Source: Candidatus Woesearchaeota archaeon
GTDB taxonomy: Archaea > Nanoarchaeota > Nanoarchaeia > Woesearchaeales > UBA11576
Assembly: GCA_013331125.1 (NCBI GenBank)
Contig: DUGW01000118.1
Coordinates: 1-5,685 of the forward strand
DNA: 5,685 nucleotides
Reading direction: 5' to 3'
This document shows, piece after piece, positions 1 through 5,604 of the stretch. A program made the translations under genes and the position numbers. Under the pieces are notes generated by a model. That model saw nothing but the letters and a program-made list of their open reading frames with translations, ran no database searches and was not told the origin of the DNA. Numbering within the stretch: the first letter of the stretch is position 1; every line of letters begins with the position of its first letter.

Positions 1-2
1 AC

Positions 3-974
3 CCAAAGAGGATTGCGTTCCCAGAATCAACAGAAGAAAGGACACTCAAAGCGATGGTCCAGATAATAAAAGACGGAACAGCCAAGCCGATACTCATAGG
101 AAACCCAGAAGAGATATGGGGAAAGATAAAACAGCTGGGACTCAACATAAGCAGTGAGCAGATACAGCTGGTCGACCATCTCTGCGAAGCAAACAAACTA
201 CATTTCGACTCATATGTCAACGAGTTCTACGAGATGAGAAAAGACAAAGGCATGACGCCAGAGGCTGCAAGAGAGCACATGCACGAACCGATATATTACG
301 CGACGATGATGGTGCACAAAGGCGACGCAGACGGCCTGGTGTCGGGAGCAGTACACAGCACAGGGCACACAATCCTGCCAGCACTCCAGATAATAAAGAC
401 AAGAGACAAGTTCCACAAGGTATCGGGAGTGTTCTTCATAAGGTATCGAGATGAGGTGCTCCTGTTCGCAGACGCAGCGGTCACCATAGACCCAGACGCA
501 AAAGACCTCGCAGGGATTGCGCTGGACACTGCACAGACAGCCGAAAGATTCGGGATAGCACCAAGAGTGGCAATGCTGAGCTTCAGCACAAAAGGAAGCG
601 CACACCACCCATTGGCAAAGAAGATGGTAGAAGCCACAGAGATAGCGATAGACAGGGCAAAAGAGATAATGCCGCACGCAGTCATCGACGGAGAGATGCA
701 GCTGGACGCTGCAGTCGAGCCATGGGTCGCGAAGATAAAATGCCCGCACTCGCAGATACAAGGAGACGCAAATGTGTTGGTGTTCCCTGACCTGCAGGCA
801 GCAAACATAGGATACAAACTGGCGACATTCTTCGGAAAAGCAGAAGCCATAGGGCCGATACTGCAAGGACTGCAGAAACCAGTGAACGACCTATCAAGAG
901 GATGCACGGCGGAAGAGATAGCACACATAACAGCATTCACAGTGGTAGAAGCGCAGCATATAGAAAAGAACTAA
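3..974 (+). CDS. pta: Phosphate acetyltransferase (5' end cut by window edge)
   Basis: Converts acetyl-CoA and phosphate to acetyl phosphate and CoA, in the cytoplasm; it partners with acetate kinase. The frame is open to the left edge, and the residues before the ATG at 54 (PKRIAFPESTEERTLKA) are the usual Pta N-terminal strand, so ATG 54 is internal and the true start lies outside. 323 residues are visible, against about 330 for short Pta proteins, so only about 5-15 are missing. Family motifs in order (visible-residue numbering, codon 3-5 = 1): KPILIG near 28, RKDKGMTPEAA near 79, KGDADGLVSGAVHST near 106, LFADAAV near 155, RVAMLSFSTKGSA near 188, IDGEMQLDAA near 228, ANVLVFPDLQAANIGYK near 256, GPILQGL near 284 and KPVNDLSRGC near 292. 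There is no malic enzyme or DRTGG region in view. In SRGCTAEEI the second acidic residue is Glu where Methanosarcina thermophila Pta has the proposed catalytic Asp316. Codons are strongly A-ending (25 of 29 Ile are ATA). It converges with the 991-1407 gene across 16 bp. Confidence 0.95.
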   Translation, partial: PKRIAFPESTEERTLKAMVQIIKDGTAKPILIGNPEEIWGKIKQLGLNISSEQIQLVDHLCEANKLHFDSYVNEFYEMRKDKGMTPEAAREHMHEPIYYATMMVHKGDADGLVSGAVHSTGHTILPALQIIKTRDKFHKVSGVFFIRYRDEVLLFADAAVTIDPDAKDLAGIALDTAQTAERFGIAPRVAMLSFSTKGSAHHPLAKKMVEATEIAIDRAKEIMPHAVIDGEMQLDAAVEPWVAKIKCPHSQIQGDANVLVFPDLQAANIGYKLATFFGKAEAIGPILQGLQKPVNDLSRGCTAEEIAHITAFTVVEAQHIEKN

Positions 975-990
975 GCCAAAAGCAACCAGA

Positions 991-1407
991 TCATACCTGC
1001 TTCATCTCGACATCAAAGAAGAACTTGAATTCCTCCAGAGATTCTGCTTTTCTTTCAGGCCAGAACAACTCAACCTTGAAAGAAAGATAAGGATGACCCC
1101 AAGACTTTGACAGCTTGGCGTGCTTGACCTCAAAATGCCTACATCTGTACTCATCAGCACCGATTGGCTTATCTCCTGCCTCATAGAAAAGCCTTGTAAG
1201 ATTAGCGACACACTCATGGATGGTGTACGTCCCTTCTCTCTTATCTATCCTGCCAGATTCCCACTTCTTTGAGTTCCTGCGAAGAAACTCTTTCTTGCCA
1301 TGGACACGAAGATGGGCCCTGGGCCAGGTAGCAGCAGGAGGGATGTCCTTAGCAGCGGTCTTCAAGGCTTCCTGAATCTTCTTAGTTATGTAATCTTTGA
1401 CTCCCAT
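991..1407 (-). CDS. Hypothetical soluble protein, 138 aa, downstream of acsA
   Basis: I do not recognise this family. The frame can be opened from TTG at 1413, but ATG at 1407 is preferred because a GGTG ribosome-binding site (minus strand, 1415-1418) sits 7 nt ahead of it and would be only 1 nt from the TTG. The protein is basic, with no signal peptide or membrane segment. Residues 4-20 look like an amphipathic helix, 30-60 are rich in Arg/Lys (RAHLRVHGKKEFLRR, then KKWESGRIDKREG), and the C-terminal half has alternating patterns typical of beta strands (HFEVKHAKL near 91, YLSFKVELFW near 107, FKFFFDVEM near 127), suggesting a small alpha+beta fold. It lies 43 nt after acsA on the same strand, so it may be co-transcribed, although an AT-rich TATA-like stretch in the gap could give it its own promoter. 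Codon use matches acsA and pelA. It is likely a real gene because it fills the gap neatly, has a ribosome-binding site and shows coding-like third positions. Function unknown. Confidence 0.72.
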   Translation of the reverse strand: MGVKDYITKKIQEALKTAAKDIPPAATWPRAHLRVHGKKEFLRRNSKKWESGRIDKREGTYTIHECVANLTRLFYEAGDKPIGADEYRCRHFEVKHAKLSKSWGHPYLSFKVELFWPERKAESLEEFKFFFDVEMKQV

Positions 1408-1414
1408 ACCCAAA

Positions 1415-1418
1415 CACC
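1415..1418 (-). promoter_or_regulatory. Ribosome-binding site deciding the start of the 138-aa gene
   Basis: On the minus strand GGTG lies 7 nt before ATG 1407. It almost abuts the upstream TTG (1413), which makes that TTG an unlikely start and shortens the protein by two residues. Confidence 0.5.
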
Positions 1419-1428
1419 AAGCAGTTTA

Positions 1429-1438
1429 TGTTTATATT
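1429..1438 (-). promoter_or_regulatory. Possible TATA box ahead of the 138-aa gene
   Basis: The minus strand reads AAATATAAAC here, inside the 43-nt gap after acsA. At the usual archaeal distance of about 26 nt, transcription would start at about 1407-1409, practically at the ATG, giving a nearly leaderless message. This conflicts with the visible GGTG site, so read-through from acsA is an equally good explanation. Inference from position and composition only. Confidence 0.3.
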
Positions 1439-1450
1439 TGTTGCTATAAG

Positions 1451-3181
1451 CTAATCATCTTCCATTGTGGACGTGTCACCTATGGGTTGGCCCATCTCCT
1501 GAGCCTTGAGGACGCGACGCATTATCTTACCCGAACGCGTCTTAGGGAGAGAGTCACGGACCTCAATCTCCTTAGGATAGGCATGACCTGCAAGACGGGT
1601 CTTGATGAACTTCTTGACATCCTCCATGAGTTCAGGAGTCATCTGGTGGCCCTTGTTCAAGGTGACAAAGGCCTTGATTATCTCGCCATACATCTCATCA
1701 GGCTTACCTATGACCCCGGCCTCGGCGATGGCAGGATGCTCAATCAAGGCAGACTCGACCTCAAAAGGACCGACACGATGACCAGCAGTGTTGATGACAT
1801 CATCAGCACGACCGATGAACCAGAAATAACCATCCTCATCCATGCGAGCCTTATCACCAGTCACGTACCAACCATCACGGAAATACTCATTGTACTTATC
1901 AGGATTCTTCCAGATCTCGACCATCATGGAAGGCCAACCAGGACGGATACAGAGATCCCCGGCCTTACCCACAGGCTTCTCATTACCTTCAGCGTCGACA
2001 ATACCAGCCTTGATACCGGGGAAAGGTTTGCCCATAGAACCAGGCTTTATGTCCATACTGGCATAGTTTGCGATAAGGATGCCTCCAGTCTCAGTCTGCC
2101 AGAAATTATCATGGAAAGGAAGACCGATATGCTCAAGAGACCACCAGACAGCCTCAGGATTCAAAGGCTCGCCGACAGAGGCAAGGAAACGCAGCGACGA
2201 AAGGTCATACTTCTTCGCAAGCTCATGACCCTCCTTCATCATCAGACGGATGGCAGTCGGAGCAGTATACCAGACAGTCACCCTGTAATCATTGATCAGC
2301 TTATACCATTTCTCGGCACTGAAGCGACGGGCATCTACGATGCTAGTCACACCATTAGACCAGGGACCCAAAATACCATACGCGATACCGGTGACCCAGC
2401 CAGGATCAGCAGTACACCAATAGACATCATCCTGATGAAGATCAAGGATCCACTTCGCAGTAAGATGCTGATGGGCAACATCATAATGGGTATGGATGAC
2501 GCCCTTAGGCTTACCGGTGGTGCCAGAGGTATAGAGCATATAGGCACGGTCCTTACGCTCCATATGAGCGATCTCAAACTCATCAGAGACAGAACCCATC
2601 TCGACGTCAAAATTCAACTCGCCATCACCAGGGTGGTCGTCACCCGTGACAATCACGGTCTTCAGGGCAGGCATGCGGCCACGGATCTGGTCAACCCTGG
2701 GCTTAAGATCGGGGGAAGTGACCAAGACAACAGCCTCTGCATGGCCAACACGGTCAAGGATGGCCTCAGGACCGAAAGCAGCGAAAAGAGTGCCTGCAAT
2801 AGCACCAGTCTTCATCGTGCCAAGGAAAGAGATGTAAAGCTCAGGTATCCTGGGAAGGAAAAGGAAGACACGGTCACCTTTCTTCACACCGATCTTCTTC
2901 AGGACATTAGCGAACCTGTTGGAGAGCCTAGACAGGTCACCGTAAGTGAACTTCTTCTCACCGTCATCACCGACCCAGACGAAAGCAGTCTTGTCCTTCA
3001 GTCCAGCCTCTACATGGCGATCGACAGCATTGTAAGCAGCATTCAACTTGCCATCAGCAAAAAATGCAATCTCCTTGTCATAATCCTCCTGGGAGAATGA
3101 GCCGTATGTCTGTGCGTAATCTTTCAGGTTAGGAGAGACCTTAAGAGCAGAAACATCCTTCCTGATAACCTTGTCTTCCAT
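1451..3181 (-). CDS. acsA: Acetyl-CoA synthetase, AMP-forming (AcsA type)
   Basis: Activates acetate with ATP to acetyl-adenylate and then acetyl-CoA (AMP and PPi released), in the cytoplasm. It has 576 residues from ATG 3181, close to Bacillus AcsA (about 570) rather than the longer 650-residue Acs. Adenylate-forming motifs: YTSGTTGKPKGVIHTH (217-232), CTADPGWVTG (256-265), SVGEPLNPEA (335-344), FWQTETGG (360-367), GDKARMDEDGYFWF (442-455), GRADDVINTAGHRVGPFEVE (457-476) and PKTRSGKIMRR (546-556). Trp361 and the Val263-Thr264 pair match residues that shape the small acetate pocket in Salmonella Acs, which favours acetate over longer acids. Lys552 is the catalytic lysine that is reversibly acetylated in characterised Acs proteins. 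The C-terminus (GDTSTMEDD) also matches AcsA as I recall it. GTG 3190 also opens the frame but lies within the GAGGTG ribosome-binding site, so ATG 3181 is chosen. It is divergent from ackA and followed after 43 nt by the 138-aa gene. Confidence 0.95.
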   Translation of the reverse strand: MEDKVIRKDVSALKVSPNLKDYAQTYGSFSQEDYDKEIAFFADGKLNAAYNAVDRHVEAGLKDKTAFVWVGDDGEKKFTYGDLSRLSNRFANVLKKIGVKKGDRVFLFLPRIPELYISFLGTMKTGAIAGTLFAAFGPEAILDRVGHAEAVVLVTSPDLKPRVDQIRGRMPALKTVIVTGDDHPGDGELNFDVEMGSVSDEFEIAHMERKDRAYMLYTSGTTGKPKGVIHTHYDVAHQHLTAKWILDLHQDDVYWCTADPGWVTGIAYGILGPWSNGVTSIVDARRFSAEKWYKLINDYRVTVWYTAPTAIRLMMKEGHELAKKYDLSSLRFLASVGEPLNPEAVWWSLEHIGLPFHDNFWQTETGGILIANYASMDIKPGSMGKPFPGIKAGIVDAEGNEKPVGKAGDLCIRPGWPSMMVEIWKNPDKYNEYFRDGWYVTGDKARMDEDGYFWFIGRADDVINTAGHRVGPFEVESALIEHPAIAEAGVIGKPDEMYGEIIKAFVTLNKGHQMTPELMEDVKKFIKTRLAGHAYPKEIEVRDSLPKTRSGKIMRRVLKAQEMGQPIGDTSTMEDD

Positions 3182-3187
3182 CAAAAA

Positions 3188-3193
3188 CACCTC
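3188..3193 (-). promoter_or_regulatory. Ribosome-binding site of acsA, overlapping a false GTG start
   Basis: The minus strand reads GAGGTG, an excellent match to the archaeal anti-Shine-Dalgarno sequence, 6 nt before ATG 3181. The in-frame GTG at 3190 is the last half of this site, so a call starting there adds three residues (MFL) that are not translated. Confidence 0.8.
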
Positions 3194-3204
3194 GTTTTGA
3201 GCTC

Positions 3205-3242
3205 TAAGATGGTAAATAATTTATATAGTTTGTCATAAGATG
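3205..3242 (+). repeat. Direct repeat TAAGATG flanking the TATA-like element
   Basis: TAAGATG occurs at 3205-3211 and 3236-3242, 31 bp apart (about three helical turns), nearly symmetric about the TATA-like element. The second copy overlaps the spacer of the inverted repeat. Seven bases is short enough to be coincidence. Confidence 0.25.
3219..3227. promoter_or_regulatory. Central TATA-like element shared by acsA and ackA
   Basis: The + strand reads ATTTATATA and the - strand TATATAAAT, so one element resembles an archaeal TATA box in both directions. At about 26 nt downstream, starts would fall near 3249 for ackA (leader of about 50 nt to ATG 3300) and near 3197 for acsA (about 15 nt to ATG 3181, with the ribosome-binding site just inside). 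The predicted ackA start lies after ATG 3240, which supports the shorter AckA. No other TATA-like run is obvious in the 118-bp gap. Positions are read directly; promoter function is inferred. Confidence 0.6.
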
Positions 3243-3250
3243 AATGACAA
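3230..3250. repeat. 7-7-7 inverted repeat, candidate operator between acsA and ackA
   Basis: TTGTCAT (3230-3236) and ATGACAA (3244-3250) are perfect reverse complements separated by AAGATGA. The 21-bp element begins three bases after the TATA-like box on the ackA side and spans the predicted ackA transcription start. Seen from acsA it lies directly upstream of the TATA box, where TFB and activators bind. A dimeric regulator here could block ackA and help acsA. A 7-bp inverted repeat could arise by chance in a gap of this size roughly once in several such gaps, so function is unproven. Confidence 0.45.
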
Positions 3251-3290
3251 TCGATACATGGCTGAAACTTATGGCCAACGGATCCAAAAG

Positions 3291-3296
3291 AGGGAG
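3291..3296 (+). promoter_or_regulatory. Ribosome-binding site supporting the ackA start at 3300
   Basis: AGGGAG lies 3 nt before ATG 3300. The spacing is short but similar to pelA (GGGAG, 4 nt). I see no comparable site before ATG 3240, which also lies upstream of the predicted transcription start. Confidence 0.5.
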
Positions 3297-3299
3297 AAC

Positions 3300-4385
3300 A
3301 TGAAAACAATACTGGTACTCAACATCGGATCAAGCTCTATCAAGTATGATGTGTATGTGCACGAAAAAAAGGTGCTTGGCGGATATCTAGAGAGGGTCAC
3401 AGACTTCGAGAAAGGCATAAAATCAGTGATATCAGAGCTGGACAAGAAAAAACTCAAGGTGGACGCGATAGGACACAGGGTGGTCCACGGCGGGACCCAC
3501 TCTGAGAGTAAACTTCTCGACGACAAGATGGTAAACGAGCTAGACAAGATATCAGAGCTGGCACCACTGCACAATGTGCCTGAGGTGAAAGGCATACGAG
3601 TATGCAAGAAGCTATTCGGAGTGCCGATGGTGGCAGTGTTCGACACAGCATTCCACGCGACAATACCAGACAGGGCAGCAACATACGCGATACCGCTGCA
3701 GCTGGCGAAGAAACACATGATAAAAAGATACGGGTTCCACGGAACATCACACAAATACGTAGCACACGAAACAGCAAAGAGACTCGGGAAACACCTGGAT
3801 GACCTCAAACTGATAACATGCCACATAGGCAACGGAGCAAGCGTGTGTGCAATAAACCACGGTGTGAGTGTGGATACATCGATGGGATTCACACCTTTGG
3901 AAGGGCTGGTGATGGGGACAAGATGCGGAGACATGGACCCAGCAATAGTCGAGTACCTGCAGAAGAAAGAGAAACTAGGACCTGCAGAAGTCGACACGCT
4001 GTTGAACAAGAAGTCAGGACTGCTGGGGTTATGCGGGACAAACGACATGAGAGACGTGCACAAAAGAAAGAGCAAGGACGACAAGGCACACCTGGCATTC
4101 GAGGTATACTGCTACAGGTTAATCAAGTATATCGGCGCATATACCGCGGCGATGAACGGAGTGGACGCCATAGTATGGACTGCAGGAGTTGGAGAACACG
4201 CATACTATGTGCGAGAGAGGGTGATGAGCCATTTCGGATACCTGGGAGTCAAGATGGACCTGACAAAGAACAAGAAGAACGCAACAGTCGTATCAGCTGC
4301 CGGGTCGAAAGTGAAAGTGATGGTTGTGCCTACAAACGAACAGCTGATGATGGTAAGAGAAGTGAGGAAGGTGTTAAAAGGTTAG
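3300..4385 (+). CDS. ackA: Acetate kinase, compact form
   Basis: Interconverts acetyl phosphate plus ADP with acetate plus ATP, in the cytoplasm; with Pta it forms the ATP-yielding acetate pathway. The frame opens at ATG 3240, but the family starts directly at the first strand, here MKTILVLNIGSSSIKY, so ATG 3300 is chosen; AGGGAG at 3291-3296 precedes it. It has 361 residues, against about 400 in most AckA. Matches to Methanosarcina thermophila catalytic residues: Asn8 (N7), Arg60 in GHRVVHGG (R91), Asp115 in VFDTAFH (D148), His147 in GFHGTSH (H180), His175 in CHIGNG (H208), Arg208 in GTRCGDMDP (R241) and Glu347 in TNEQLM (E384). The numbering offset reaches 31 already at Arg60, so the shortening is mainly in the first 60 residues, between ERV and GHRVVHGG. 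GVGEH replaces the usual GIGEN. All key residues are kept, so it should be active. Codon style resembles pta, not the neighbouring acsA. It converges on pelA with 1 bp between stops. Confidence 0.94.
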   Translation: MKTILVLNIGSSSIKYDVYVHEKKVLGGYLERVTDFEKGIKSVISELDKKKLKVDAIGHRVVHGGTHSESKLLDDKMVNELDKISELAPLHNVPEVKGIRVCKKLFGVPMVAVFDTAFHATIPDRAATYAIPLQLAKKHMIKRYGFHGTSHKYVAHETAKRLGKHLDDLKLITCHIGNGASVCAINHGVSVDTSMGFTPLEGLVMGTRCGDMDPAIVEYLQKKEKLGPAEVDTLLNKKSGLLGLCGTNDMRDVHKRKSKDDKAHLAFEVYCYRLIKYIGAYTAAMNGVDAIVWTAGVGEHAYYVRERVMSHFGYLGVKMDLTKNKKNATVVSAAGSKVKVMVVPTNEQLMMVREVRKVLKG

Positions 4386-4386
4386 A

Positions 4387-5445
4387 CTAAACCCTCATCT
4401 TATATCTCAGAATAGCACCGATACCGCCGAGACCATCAAGCTTCCTGCCGCCGTCATGCTCGCTAGAGATGATGTGGATGTCAGCGCCAAGCCTGTCAGC
4501 AGTCTTCATGATATCATTGATAGGGGTGAACACGTCATCCTGCCTGGACTTCTGGATGAAACCATCAGTGATCAAGAGCCTGACTATAGAACCGGCAGCA
4601 GCTGCAGAAGCAGTCTCATCGACACCATACGCCGCCTTGTCATCCTTCGATATCTCAGAAAGAAGCTGCTCCACAAGAGCCATCTCCTTGGAGACACGGT
4701 CCTTGGAAAGAGCAGCCTGGACCTCAGGTCTCTTGATGACCTCATTGATTGCCCCTTTATCACACGAGGAGCAGGTAGCAAGCGTCAAGACCTTCTTCAG
4801 GTCCTGGTCCTTGAGATTCTTCAATAGTTCTTCCTTCCAGAAACTAGGAGAGGCAGCGACGATGCTCTTGAGACTGTAGCGCTTCTGGTATTCCTTGAGG
4901 TTCGCGATGATCTCCTCGTAGAAATTCTTGGTCAAAGAACGGTCCTGATCCTTCTTCTGGACCTGACCATGAAGCTCAGCAACCACCTCATAACCATACT
5001 TCTTCATAAGAGCAAGATAGGCATCCTCGCGATCAAAGACGCAGATGAGGGTGGAAGGAGATTCCTCTTTGGCAGACTCCTCAAGCTTCTGCCGATGGAA
5101 CTTCAACCACTCAGGCTTGATAAGAGTGAACTTGGTGCCAGGCTCAAGACTGAAGGTATGATAAGAATCCTTAGGGATATCCTCCTTACCTTCCTGGACC
5201 TTGCCTGAAATCCGCAGGATGTCAGAGTATTTGTGGAACTCGACCTTTTCGACAGCAATCTTGAGAAAGACAGGCTTCTTGACAATGCTCTGAGAACGAT
5301 CCTCAGACCCGCCTATCTTGACCTTACGGAAAGTCTTGCCCTCAAGAGTATCCCCTACCTCGATGATAGTTGAGAGATACCACAGATCATCCATGTTCTC
5401 AACAATCAGGGTTGCGCGGTCCTTCTTAAACTCTAAAATCTTCAT
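4387..5445 (-). CDS. pelA: Pelota (archaeal Dom34), ribosome rescue factor
   Basis: Cytoplasmic paralogue of release factor aRF1 that enters the A site of stalled ribosomes, with aEF1A as the archaeal GTPase partner, and with ABCE1 splits the subunits. It has 352 residues, normal for archaeal Pelota. The N-terminal Sm-like domain covers about 1-125, including GDTLEGKTFRKV (31-42), HTFSLEPGTKFTL (96-108) and KPEWLKFHRQKL (110-121). The central domain is about 130-255 (VAASPSFWKEELL 196-208, INEVIKRPEVQAAL 233-246) and lacks the GGQ motif of true release factors. The C-terminal eRF1_3 domain is about 258-352 (AYGVDETASAAAAGSIVRLL 272-291, IISSEHDGGRKLDGLGGIGA 325-344, then ILRY). ATCSSC (223-228) contains a CxxC pair that I do not associate with this family. 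ATG 5445 is preceded by GGGAG on the minus strand 4 nt upstream. Codons favour C/T endings. It is transcribed from the 5446-5611 region, away from the 5612 gene. Confidence 0.95.
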   Translation of the reverse strand: MKILEFKKDRATLIVENMDDLWYLSTIIEVGDTLEGKTFRKVKIGGSEDRSQSIVKKPVFLKIAVEKVEFHKYSDILRISGKVQEGKEDIPKDSYHTFSLEPGTKFTLIKPEWLKFHRQKLEESAKEESPSTLICVFDREDAYLALMKKYGYEVVAELHGQVQKKDQDRSLTKNFYEEIIANLKEYQKRYSLKSIVAASPSFWKEELLKNLKDQDLKKVLTLATCSSCDKGAINEVIKRPEVQAALSKDRVSKEMALVEQLLSEISKDDKAAYGVDETASAAAAGSIVRLLITDGFIQKSRQDDVFTPINDIMKTADRLGADIHIISSEHDGGRKLDGLGGIGAILRYKMRV

Positions 5446-5481
5446 TCTGCTCCCTTAAAGGCTTAAAACGCTGTTTTGCGC

Positions 5482-5503
5482 CTGTTTCAGCCTTCGGAAA
5501 CAG
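5482..5503. repeat. Inverted repeat in the pelA upstream region
   Basis: CTGTTTC (5482-5488) and GAAACAG (5497-5503) are perfect reverse complements around an 8-nt centre. The repeat lies between the minus-strand TATA-like box (5511-5521) and the pelA start, over the start site near 5490 that the box predicts. It could be an operator or, in the pelA leader, a hairpin. A partial copy CTGTTTT lies at 5471-5477, and AAAAC-GCT-GTTTT at 5465-5477 forms a second small inverted repeat. Confidence 0.4.
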
Positions 5504-5510
5504 AAAGAAT

Positions 5511-5521
5511 TAAATATATAA
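5511..5521. promoter_or_regulatory. TATA-like box, probably for pelA and possibly both directions
   Basis: The + strand reads TAAATATATAA; the minus strand gives TTATATATTTA. On the minus strand the predicted start is near 5490, leaving a leader of about 45 nt to pelA. On the + strand it would start near 5542, leaving about 70 nt to ATG 5612. Inferred from composition and distance. Confidence 0.5.
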
Positions 5522-5540
5522 AGATATTCATTCTCGGGTG

Positions 5541-5547
5541 TATAAAA
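5541..5547 (+). promoter_or_regulatory. TATA box candidate for the gene at 5612
   Basis: TATAAAA at 5541-5547 is a classic archaeal TATA sequence. It predicts a start near 5570 and a leader of about 42 nt. It is a better-spaced promoter for the right-edge gene than the 5511-5521 box, which would then belong to pelA. Confidence 0.5.
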
Positions 5548-5580
5548 CAGCACCAAAAAGCTGTATAACTGGACAAACCA

Positions 5581-5604
5581 CCAAATCATTTTGGAAAAAG
5601 GTGA
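5581..5604 (+). promoter_or_regulatory. Small hairpin followed by ribosome-binding site of the 5612 gene
   Basis: CCAAA (5581-5585) and TTTGG (5590-5594) pair around TCAT. After a few A residues comes AGGTGA (5599-5604), a good ribosome-binding site 7 nt before ATG 5612. The hairpin is weak (five pairs), so a control role is speculative; the binding site is convincing. Confidence 0.5.

Noticed and set aside
210..940. Two minus-strand open frames of over 200 codons opposite pta
   Set aside because: Both translations are unusually rich in Cys, Ser and His or low-complexity segments, lack motifs, and lie opposite a convincing Pta.
54..974. ATG 54 as the true start of pta
   Set aside because: In-frame residues before it (KRIAFPESTEERTLKA) are conserved Pta sequence, so the gene begins left of the window.
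3..974. C-terminal phosphotransacetylase-like domain of a malic enzyme
   Set aside because: The STKGSA, ANVLVFPDLQAANIGYK and NDLSRGC motifs and the neighbouring ackA fit true Pta better. The part upstream of the edge cannot be seen, so a fusion is not strictly excluded.
975..990. Terminator between pta and the 138-aa gene
   Set aside because: Only 16 bp, with no stem-loop and just one short run of T on the minus strand; not enough to call.
1397..3100. Long + strand open frame over acsA as a gene
   Set aside because: It is in exact codon register opposite a clear AcsA, its translation has no recognisable motif, and it is explained by the rarity of A-ending codons in acsA.
3818..4390. 190-codon + strand frame overlapping ackA
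   Set aside because: It lies inside a verified AckA in another frame, is extremely Arg/Glu-rich, and stays open because T is scarce on this strand, so T-initial stop codons are rare.
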